Below, one piece after another: positions 47,475 to 56,166 of a stretch of DNA of 64,000 nucleotides. This stretch comes from Zeus faber. Taxonomy: Eukaryota > Chordata > Actinopteri > Zeiformes > Zeidae. Under the pieces are notes generated by a model. It saw only the letters and a list, made by a program, of their open reading frames with translations, had not been told where the DNA came from and ran no database searches. The DNA is taken from NCBI GenBank assembly GCA_960531495.1, contig OY482846.1, forward strand, positions 8,862,941 through 8,926,940. Reading direction: 5' to 3'. Every line of letters begins with the position of its first letter. The first letter of the stretch is position 1. The translations under genes were made by a program, and so were the position numbers.

Positions 47475-47540
47475 AACGCACCAAACCTCCCCAGTGCAAT
47501 TCCTAGTACATGTAAATGTACCTGATTCTGATTCTTCTGA
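47475..47540 (+). repeat. LINE-like 3' tail copy
   Basis: CGCACCAAACCTCCCCAGTG, then AATTCCTAGTACATGTAAA, then CCTGATTCTGATTC. It shares order and wording with the copies near 4.25, 54.1 and 63.0 kb. Confidence 0.55.
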
Positions 47541-48280
47541 TGAAGCCCAAAATTCAAATGCCATATGCATCGATTTCAGATCATATTATCTGACTGTGAC
47601 ACAAGGTGAAGGGATTCAAGGTCTCAAACTACAGGCTTGGGGGCCACATCCGGCCCCGCGAGACAATTTAATGTGGCCCTCTACACTGTGATAATATATT
47701 GGTCAATCTGCAATTAATATTTTCAAATGACAATTCTTAATTAATCCACACAAATGTACTTAATGTTTAAAAAAATCAATAGATCATAAGAGAGCTATTT
47801 CTAACAGGATTACAAGGAAATTCCCTAATGTGCGGGAGAAAAAAAACAACTAACTAAAACAAAATGGTTTTCTCCTGAAGTTCAACACGGCCCCCCTTAG
47901 AAGATGACAACCTGGCCAGTGGCCTCCAGGTCATTTGAGTTTGAGACCACGGGATGACGACAGGATCACTAGCATGCTCTATTTGAATATCAATATGACA
48001 TCCTTAAGCGGACACATCACACTTGGCCCACATATGTAGGACAGAAAGGAACTAACCATCACGAGGTACAGCGATCACATGATCACATGCTATAACCTAC
48101 AATTTCCTAAATAGTCAAAAATGTTTGGACTGAGCTAATAATAATGTAGATATTTCTCTTTTTTTTCTTTTTTTCTCTTATTCTATGGAAAACCCAAAAA
48201 TCCCAACAGGTAAAGAAGAGCATCTGGAAAGCCTTTAGTAATAAACCCCAGAGGGTATTTCTATATAGAAGAAACTACAC

Positions 48281-48312
48281 TACAACACATGCATATATAT
48301 GCATGTGTTGTA
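48281..48312. repeat. 32-bp perfect palindrome
   Basis: The left half TACAACACATGCATAT is followed directly by its exact reverse complement ATATGCATGTGTTGTA. It lies a few bases from a short (CA)n tract. It could extrude as a cruciform; no function is evident. Confidence 0.9.
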
Positions 48313-48344
48313 TAGTATACACACACACACACACACACTTTGGG

Positions 48345-48565
48345 TGGTGGCCAGTTAAATGTGGCCTCTGCATTTCACCCATCCTGGCTTGTTAGGTGGA
48401 GGAAACCCCATGTGAGCACGGGGAGAACATGCAAAATCCACACAGAAAGACTCCTATTTTGGAGATTACCCACCGGAGCACGGTGCCAACAGTGCCCCAG
48501 ACGGGAATCGAACCCAGGAGCCCCTTGCTGTGAGGCAAGGACCACTGCACCTTGCACCACCGTGC
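48345..48565 (-). mobile_element. tRNA-like SINE
   Basis: Read on the minus strand: GGCACGGTGGTGCAAGGTGC, then a B-box-like GGGTTCGATTCCCGTC, then TCTGTGTGGATTTTGCATG and TTCTCCCCGTGCTCACATGG. This order fits the common fish tRNA-derived SINE. A related copy lies at 58,838. Only the tRNA-like head and adjoining body are present, and it is not a functional tRNA. Confidence 0.7.
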
Positions 48566-48654
48566 CACACTACAATGTTGATTTATGGCATATTCAGGAT
48601 AGCCAGAGGTTTGATCAGACATCTTTGGCTGCTTCTATTTTTTATATATACCCC

Positions 48655-48789
48655 CAATAAAGAGAGAGAACATTATACATTATTTAGGCATTTCACTGCT
48701 GTGTGAGAAGAACACACCCGTACTTGTGTGTTCTTTCTCACACAGCAGTGAAATGCCTAAATAATGTATAATGTTCTCTCTCTTTATTG
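48655..48789. repeat. 135-bp near-perfect inverted repeat
   Basis: Two arms of about 63 nt are exact reverse complements apart from a single-base indel (GAGAAGAAC against GTTCTTTCTC). They are separated by a loop of about 8 nt near 48,718-48,726. The outer ends are CAATAAAGAGAGAG and its complement. It sits between a SINE and a 77-bp (CA)n tract in the lrfn5 upstream region. Confidence 0.9.
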
Positions 48790-48816
48790 TGTAATCAAAA
48801 TAGCTGCTCTGACAGT

Positions 48817-48818
<2 letters not shown>

Positions 48819-48895
<77 letters not shown>
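48819..48895. repeat. (CA)n microsatellite
   Basis: About 77 bp of pure CA repeat starting 30 bp after the large inverted repeat. Confidence 0.95.
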
Positions 48896-48897
<2 letters not shown>

Positions 48898-49049
48898 CAG
48901 GTGCATTGATGAGGGATTTTTTTCTTGAGATGTGCATGTGTTTGCAATGTCAATGACAACTAATTATTCTGGAATTAGATGTCTTTTATTAGACAGACAA
49001 GTTTGGGTCAGTATCCCCCTTGAGCACAGAGGTTTTGTGGGAACAAACT

Positions 49050-49052
<3 letters not shown>

Positions 49053-49130
<78 letters not shown>
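49053..49130. repeat. (TA)n microsatellite
   Basis: About 78 bp of pure AT alternation, able to form cruciforms. It is 157 bp from the CA tract and 263 bp from the inverted repeat. Confidence 0.95.
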
Positions 49131-49133
<3 letters not shown>

Positions 49134-49726
49134 ACAGCAAAACAGGCTCCATCGTTAAGTTAAGAGCAAATAGAGGCAGTAAAATGAGGCGTGGGCCTGG
49201 TATCAGTCGTAGCAGCTACAGTGCTGCCTGGGGCTCTCATGAATAATAAGATGATAACTATAACCCCAGACATAAAGGGGAGGGGGATCATTATCCTTCA
49301 TTGTTTATAAATCACCTGGACTGTTTCTCTCTCCCAAGTCCTGCTGTCAATGCTCTGGGACCATGCACTCGATGTACGAAGCTGCACATATTCACCATTG
49401 TTCCTGAGGAATTCAACTCACATCTGATTTATAATTAGCATTTCAGTCACCTCAGTACGCATGCATTATACCCACTGGGATAAATGTCTAGAATAGAGCA
49501 CAATGCACATAAATTAGATTGTTCTCATCCTGGAGGCAGGGCTAACATGACGATGGCTCTTATAAGGTGTGATTTTTCACCTGTGGAGAAAGATTAAGCC
49601 CCTGCATGCAGCCAAGTGCAGCGCTAAAAATAAAACTGCTATCTGATCTGCGTTCCTTTGCAACTGAGGAGGGTTTTTTTGACCTTGCGGTGCAGGTCCT
49701 GCGGGCTGTATAGTGGCTTATAACCC

Positions 49727-49757
49727 CACCACCACCACCACCACCACCACCACCACC
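49727..49757. repeat. (CCA)n trinucleotide tract
   Basis: Ten CCA units close to the start of the CpG-rich patch at about 49.85 kb. The tryptophan-run frame on the opposite strand is an artefact of it. Confidence 0.9.
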
Positions 49758-49849
49758 CCCTGTCCTGGGAGAAATCCTTCACATTTTCCCTAAATGGGTC
49801 CCGATGAGAAAGGACAGCCCCAAGTCCAAGACAGGAGCCCAAATAAACG

Positions 49850-50580
49850 CCAGTTTCCCCACACGAGTTCAGTGTCGAAACACAAGACTGCGACCGCATC
49901 CATTGTATTTAATAAGACATTTGCATTTACCTTGTGGATGGTGCATCAACCTAGATGCAACGGAGGGAGGGTAATGCAAATACTATTTTCACCGGGCAGG
50001 GCTGCAGTTCACAGGCTTCGGGGACGATCCAGGTGTCCCAACATCGCGCGTACCGACCGCTTGAACCGCTCGACATCAACGGTGCCCTTCGAGGGATCCA
50101 TCCCCGACAAGAGGACGACCCCTTCGCAAGCGAGCAGACGCACCACGGCGATGCTGCCTATCCTTTCCCTCCGGGAGACCCCCCCTTGCCCGGGCTCGTG
50201 GCTGCAGCCGCGCTGGACGCTCCCTTCATGCGCCTTTCTGGCTCCGCTGCTGCTCCGCTGGATCCAGATGTTTCTTCCTATCGCCGTTCACCGGGTTTCG
50301 CGGTGACGCAGACTCGGTGCGTTAATCCAGATTGACTGGGAGGCTGCTGCCATCACACGCACCCTCCCCTCCCCTCTGCCAGCCGCGTAAGCCTCGGACC
50401 ACAGACCTATACGGAGCGTCCGTCCAACCCCCCCCCACCCCCGCTACCACCGACCGACCCGCTGCTCCGTCTCCCGGGGGGTGCTGCTGACTGTGCGCGG
50501 AATGGTAATCGGCGGCACTTGTGCACGGACAGCCAGATGTGATGCGATGCCTCCCAGGCTTTTCTCCCAGGCAGCACTCG
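49850..50580 (-). promoter_or_regulatory. CpG-rich patch, candidate lrfn5 promoter / 5' exon
   Basis: CpG density rises sharply here (for example ACATCGCGCGTACCGACCGC and GAACCGCTCGACATCAACGG) against CpG-poor flanks. It lies about 6.5-7.2 kb upstream of the lrfn5 ATG. LRFN5 genes carry noncoding 5' exons, and an acceptor-like AG precedes the lrfn5 ATG, so a distal promoter is expected. A plus-strand transcript cannot be excluded. No exon boundaries can be fixed. Confidence 0.4.
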
Positions 50581-50879
50581 CACATCAACATTTATTATTG
50601 ATGTGTGTTTAACTCTACACCACGCACACCATTTCTGATCATTATTTTTTAGGTTAGGTCAATAGTGAAATAAATTATGACCGGCCGTTCAACCTGAATA
50701 CATTTGGAAACGATTAAGGCTATACCTGGCACAAAAAAACATACATTAGACCTCAACGTGAGGTTTGCAGGTGTGGGCTATATGGCTCATTGGCAAGAAA
50801 GGGTCGAATTGGCTGAAGTTGAAAATTGCTGTTATTAGATGGGTGGGGTAACAGCAGTTTTCAGCGTCTTATGACTCTG

Positions 50880-51625
50880 TATGCATGCATATAGGCTCGT
50901 GTCATATGACCCTTTGTGCATGCATATAGTCCTAAAGGCCTCTGTCCATGCATGTAAATATGCAGTCATGTGGCTCTGTAGGCATGCATTTAGGTAATAT
51001 GGCCCTATGTGCATGCATATGGAGTAATATGGCCCCGTATGTATGCATTTAGGTAATATGGCCCTGTATGCATGCATATGAATAATATGGCCCTATGTGC
51101 ATGCATATAGAGCAATGTGGCCATGCATGCATACATATAGAGTAACATAGCCCTGCATGCATATAGTAATATGGCGCTGTCTGCATGCATATAGAGTAAT
51201 GGCCATGTATGCATGCATATAGAGTAATATGGCCCTATACGTTTGCATGCATATAATGGAATATGGCTCTGCATGCATATAGAGTAATATGGCCCTATGT
51301 GCATGCATATAGAGCAACATGGCCCTACTTATGTGCATGCATATAGAGTAACATGGCCCTGTATGCATGCATAGAGTAATATGGCCCTATGTGCATGCAT
51401 ATAGAGCAACATGGCCCTGTGTATGTGCATGCATATAGAGTAATATGGCCCTGTATGCATGCATATAGAGTAATATGGCCCTGCATGCATATAGAGTAAC
51501 ATGGCCCTGTATGCATATAGAGTAATCTGGCCATACATGCAAGCATATAGAGTAATATGGCCCTATGTACATACATATAGTCATAAAGTCATTTGTCCAC
51601 TCATGTAAAGTCATTACTCTGGATG
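50880..51625. repeat. Minisatellite of ~31-bp units (GCATGCATATAGAGTAATAT...)
   Basis: About 25 tandem copies of a unit of roughly 31 bp made of GCATGCATATAGAG, GTAATATGGCCC and TGTAT, with length variants of about 22-40 bp. The centre (about 51,000-51,560) is the most regular; both edges are degenerate. Each unit carries the palindromic GCATGC or ATGCAT core. Long repeat-driven frames on the minus strand (MHAYRAILLYMHA-type) come from the array and are not protein genes. Confidence 0.92.
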
Positions 51626-52917
51626 TACATGTATAAAGTCATATGGTATAAATAAAGTGATATGGTCGTAGAGTTCTGCGGCCCTTTGTGCTGCGCTCAC
51701 ATTGGTATACTGCAGGGAGCGGAGAGTGGTGGTGGGGGTGAGGTTGTAATTTGTCCAATAATGAGAACCTACCAATACAACCATTCCAATAAGTAAATGA
51801 TGAATAGCTATTTTATTTGTTACACAATGTGTAGATCATGGTGCTTTGGTATGTCTTTCCCCCATAAAATTAAGGACAAACCATAATTTAATCGTCATTT
51901 TGGGAAAATATCACTTGGATGGCATGCCCCCAGACTCCTCTAGCAGGATGGAGTGTTTTTTATTGTGATTCCTTATTAGATAATTTATCCGAAACTGCCC
52001 TGGTGGTCTCTGACACGCTATAATAGCCCCAATGTGTCACTTGTCATCCTCTCCCTGAGGGTTTGTTCTTCAGGTCAGTAACCTAATCCAGTCACAACGG
52101 TCAACTTTAAATTAAATCTGTGTTTGAATGTTTTCAATATTTTCACCCATCCACACGACTTGCAAAAAGCCCCCAAAACAACTATTTAATCACAAACAGC
52201 CTTCAATTTAAAGATGTACTAAGTCTAGTCTTTAACAGGCATTTTCCGTGTCTCACGATGTACAGGTGGCATCAACACAAAAACTATCAGGGGTTAGAAT
52301 TAACTGAGAATGTTTACTAAAGTATTACTTCAGTAGTTTGAAGTTGGGTTTAATTGTACTTTACTTGACAATTCCATTTTCTCCATATTCTACTCCTCTA
52401 AACCAATTGGTTTTATACATTTAACTCCAAATACATTTATCTGTAACACCAGCAAGTACATTTTAAGGAAGTTTTCATACAAGCGATACAATAGCTTTTA
52501 AAGAATTGATCCTATAAGCACATTATAAAAGGAAACAATTTATTCAAACAATTATGTCATCAACAAAATACTTGACTGATGACTTCAGATACATTCAATA
52601 TCAAGTACTTTAACTTTAATTTGAGTTGAAAGATGTTCAATGGAATACTATCTTCCTGGGTATTTCTTCTTAATATAAGAGTAAGCTTAAATCTGCTTCA
52701 CAACATATTGAGAAATGACCTTGGCAGTATTTCCACACCCTTTGCGTAGAACAGAATGATAAATCTTCATCTTTGCATCATCATCTTGAATGTGTTCTGT
52801 GGGCTTCTGTAGTCGGCTATAACTATATTGTTGACAATGACATTATTTTTTATAAGTAAATAACCTATATGGTCCAATGTTTCATCTCAGGAGTCACATC
52901 CAATGAGAAGACATGCT
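51626..52917. other. Noncoding, A/T-rich, nothing recognised
   Basis: Between the minisatellite and the samd15 3' end. No exon, repeat family or RNA gene is supported; the frames are short and isolated. Confidence 0.5.
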
Positions 52918-53034
52918 GCATGTTTATTGTGATGGTTGACTTGGGGTTTCTTTGCCGCATGTTTATTGTGATGGTTGACTTGGGGTTTCTTCGCCGCATG
53001 TTTATCGTGATTGTTGATTTGGGGTGTTTTCACT
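52918..53034 (-). terminator. samd15: Three tandem 39-bp units carrying poly(A) signals
   Basis: The unit GCATGTTTATTGTGATGGTT plus 19 further bases is repeated three times (starting at 52,918, 52,957 and 52,996). On the minus strand each copy holds a poly(A) hexamer: AATAAA at 52,923-52,928 and 52,962-52,967, and the variant GATAAA at 53,001-53,006. The last copy overlaps the samd15 stop codon (53,032-53,030), so the array is the very start of the 3' UTR. Confidence 0.75.
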
Positions 53035-53593
53035 GACGGCTATCACGCTGGAACTGTCTGTGGGTGACGCTGTCGGCCCACTCTCCGGTGCGGCTCTTCA
53101 GCTCCAGGAACAGGCCCACGGTGTCCCGCGGTGGGTCGGCAATGTTGCGGCCCCACTTGGGTTCCGAAATCCCCAGGAGATTGCGGACTTGGGCAGAGAT
53201 GTCCTGCAGGGGGCACACAGGGCAGGGGGTAGTTGTACATGTGTCATTTTGAGATGCTCGCAGACAGACGGGTAAAAAGGCTAAATGCGGCCTGAGGAAT
53301 GGCTCGGATTTGGGGTCGAACATCTTAACTGCATTCTATTTTATGAGAGGAAAAACATATGTTAGACCAATTGAGCAAATTCTATTCTATTTCATTTATT
53401 TTTATTGAAGTACTTTTCCCCACCACTGGCCCTAGCTTCAATGAAATGCTCTGACCCGTGGATATCCAAGCGATTTTTTTCTTTTTAAATTTTTTAATTC
53501 AGATTTTTATTCTCAAATTTTTCAGACTGTAGCAGTGTGTAGAATTAGTGGTGAGGTTTCAGAATGCAACAAGCTGAATGCCACCCCTCCCCT

Positions 53594-53638
<45 letters not shown>

Positions 53639-55249
53639 GACCCATACAAGCTGCTGTTAAACCCCAAAGAAGAAGAAAAAGAAGAGGAAAGCTATTTTAT
53701 TCTAAGTTTTTAGTCTGATAGCGAGATAGCATCAGCAGGATACATATTTTATTATCCGTTGGCAGAGTCAAAAATCGGATAGACCACACGGTACCGTTAC
53801 AGGGGTTAGAGGAAGGGGAAGAGGAAGAGCCAGTGTTTGGTTTGTCCATTCTGGGCTACTGTAGAAACATGGTGCTGCAACATGGCGGCCTCCGTGGAAG
53901 TGTACCCGCTCCCAATGTAGCTATAAAGGGCCCATTCTAGGTAGGTAGGTAACAAAAACACGACGATTCTTATTTCCATGGGATTGTACATGAATTAAAA
54001 CATACTTATTAATATTATATTAAATTTTTGCCAAGTCTGTTCTGTAAATTCTACACACTGCACCTTTAAGCTGTTTTAATACTCATGGTCTGTAGTGTTA
54101 ACACACCAAATCTCGCCAGAACAAATTCCCAGTGTGTGTTAATGATTCTGATTCAAACACGGTTGTATTAATGTTTTTCCAGCATCATTTCTGAGTGCTT
54201 AACATCCATATGTCTGTCTGTTTGTAACCCGTCAAGGCTCAGACCGAACCCTCCACCTCCGCTATAATAAAACTGTTGTTGTTGTTCAGAGCGATGTGCA
54301 GGATGTGGCTGCCAAACATGCAGTTGGGAGTTTGCACCAATTCTGCACTTTTGAAGCAGGGTTCACTTTGAGCTGAGAAAAAGGCTTTCAAATAAATAAA
54401 TATACAATGGGTGGCCTAATAAAGCTCTATGCAGACTGATCCTCTCCTCCACACAACAACAACAAGGGGGGGGGGGGGGCAGAGAGGGGGAGAGAGAGAG
54501 AGAGAGAGACAGATAGAGGGAGAGAGAGGGGGAGAGAAAGAGAGAGGGAGGGGGAGAGAAAGAGAGAGGGAGGGGGCGAGAGAGGGGGGGCAGATAGAGG
54601 GAGCGAGAGAAAGAGATGGAGAGAGAGAGAGAGGGGGCGGGAGAGAGGGGGGGGGGGGAGACAGACAGAGAGCTCCACTTACTTGGTTCTGCTCCTTCTT
54701 ACCTGCATATCTTTGAAGTTGGTGATTCCCATTCTCGGGAGATAGCGACAGTTTGCATAAATCATCTTTCTCCCGTTGATGCAGTTGTCCACAAAGCAGG
54801 CCTGTGTGGAGACAGGCGGGAGTGAGGACGTCCACACCCTCTACCCTCCACGCCCTCCACCTTCCACCCTTCCACACCCTCCACACCTTCTACACCCTTC
54901 CACACCCTCCACACCTTCTACACCCTTCCACACCCTCCACACCTTCCACACCTTCCACACACCCTCCAAGCCCGTTGTGACTGGACTTCAGCAGCACATG
55001 TTTCAAGCATCTGTACTGATGGTGTGCCCCAATACTGCGTGTGAAAAGTACTTTTCCCTTTAATACCTGGAGTACTTGTTTTTTTTTTTAAAGCCAGCGC
55101 TTCTGTCATTTGACTTTAGTACGGCGGTCCAGCGGCTGTGGACGCGGACGTCTTACTTTGTACTGCGGGTATCCAAGCGACTCGATCCACTTCGCGACGT
55201 CGTGGCAGCTCCACTGCAGGAACGCCATGTTGTCCGCGCCGGTTGCCAT
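53030..55249 (-). CDS. samd15: SAM-domain protein, SAMD15-like
   Basis: Three minus-strand exons join in phase: 55249-55157 (or from ATG 55228), 54801-54703 and 53203-53030, giving about 121 aa. The first reads MAFLQWSCHDVAKWIESLGY, the opening helices of a SAM domain. The second, ACFVDNCINGRKMIYANCRY then LPRMGITNFKDMQ, completes it. The third has DISAQVRNLLGISEPKWGR, RDTVGLFLELKSRTGEWADS and the end HRQFQRDSRQ. The order and wording match the C-terminal part of human SAMD15 (FLKW..DVAEWI, MGITNF.DM, GLYLE.K), from memory. Human SAMD15 is far longer (about 670 aa); the long N-terminal region is absent. SAM domains mediate protein-protein association; the role of SAMD15 is poorly known. The gene is head-to-head with aldh6a1 and has an RFX-type X-box at its first ATG. 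Confidence 0.82.
53596..53636. repeat. (CA)n microsatellite
   Basis: About 40 bp of CA repeat in the samd15 intron between its last two exons. Confidence 0.9.
54085..54155 (+). repeat. LINE-like 3' tail copy in samd15 intron
   Basis: ACACACCAAATCTCGCCAGA, then CAAATTCCCAGTGTGTGTTA and ATGATTCTGATTC. It is a diverged copy of the tail family at 47.5 and 63.0 kb. Confidence 0.5.
54468..54666. repeat. Polypurine (GA/GGGA) tract
   Basis: About 195 bp of almost pure purine on the plus strand. It ends 37 bp before the samd15 exon 2 donor at 54,703. On the transcribed minus strand it gives a long CT-rich pre-mRNA segment just downstream of that exon. Confidence 0.9.
54826..54966. repeat. Minisatellite of CCACACCCT / TTCTACACC units
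   Basis: About 140 bp of tandem units around 28 bp (CCACACCCTCCACACCTTC followed by TACACCCTT), with decayed edges. It starts 25 bp upstream of samd15 exon 2 on the minus strand, so there it forms a G-rich stretch before the acceptor. Confidence 0.85.
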
Positions 55250-56166
55250 GGCAACAGTGGACCGCTCAGCGCGTCCCTGGTACAAAGGAAACGCCCCCGG
55301 GGATCAAAGGCTTCCGAGCCTCGCGCTGCTCGTTCCACGCGCTGACATGGACGAAAATACGCTTAAATATGTTTTATTATTATTATTATTGTTTTGTTTT
55401 GTTTTTCCTAGGAAATGCTACAGTGCTCACTTTCGGTTCGAGCGCCTTCTGAACATTTATTGCTCGGGAACCGTCTGGAAGTGAGCACCTTGCAACTTCA
55501 CTTCTCTTCCGTCCTTTACGTTCAGCAGCCGCGTCGCGTCGCGCCGCGCCGGACGCTGACGTTCCGGTCCGAACATCGCAAAGTGGGCGGTCCTTAATAT
55601 AAGCGAATCGATTGGTTCCCGGAACGAGTTGGCCCCGCCCACTTTTTTTAAATGAACGTCATAGGCTTATGCTGCGTTTCCATTGAAACGGGATTCCGAA
55701 AAATCGGAACTCTTACGTGGAAAGTGCGAGGGAACGGTCATTTTGGCCGGACTTTCCTTGTAGATTGCGGACAGAAAACACAGTTAACCGAGAACAAAGT
55801 TCGCTTTGGGTTAGATTTTAATCAACACGTTAGCAGCTTGTATCATTCTCAGGCTATACCGAACCAACACGTTTGCCGGTCCACGGGGTCTCCGTTTTCC
55901 CAGAATAAAAGCGACGGAACACGTTTAGCTGGGAAGCGTGAACTATGGGGTCGGGGACGACCGAGTTCCCATTTCCAATGGAACGCAGCATGCGGACGCG
56001 CGGATCGTCAAACCATCGGGATGGACCTAAACTGGCGGGACTGGGCTAAGCGCCGCGGGTGGAGATCTGCTCGACGTGCAGCCGTAACCTCCGCCCGTGT
56101 CCTCCGCAGTTTGGCCGCTTGCGTTCGGCTCGATAAAGTGAAAATTGCACGCAGTGTGCGTGGATA
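55100..56166. promoter_or_regulatory. CpG-rich bidirectional promoter of samd15 and aldh6a1
   Basis: The two start codons are about 0.92 kb apart on opposite strands. The interval is rich in CpG (for example GCCGCGTCGCGTCGCGCCGC near 55,530) and contains inverted CCAAT boxes such as GATTGGTTCCC (about 55,609). No TATA box is placed for either gene. The layout fits a shared CpG-island promoter; transcription starts are not resolved. Confidence 0.6.
55242..55255. promoter_or_regulatory. Perfect palindromic RFX X-box
   Basis: GTTGCCATGGCAAC is a 14-bp perfect palindrome and matches the RFX-family X-box consensus (GYTRCCATRGCAAC-like). It overlaps the upstream samd15 ATG (55,249-55,247) and lies 14 bp before the second in-frame ATG. 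X-boxes of this type typify promoters of ciliary genes. Confidence 0.75.

Noticed and set aside
48345-48565. tRNA gene on the minus strand
   Set aside because: Only SINE-type A/B-box words; no cloverleaf, and the body continues into the typical SINE sequence.
50880-51625. CRISPR-like array or repeat protein gene
   Set aside because: Units are directly tandem with no unique spacers, this is vertebrate DNA, and the frames arise from repeat periodicity.
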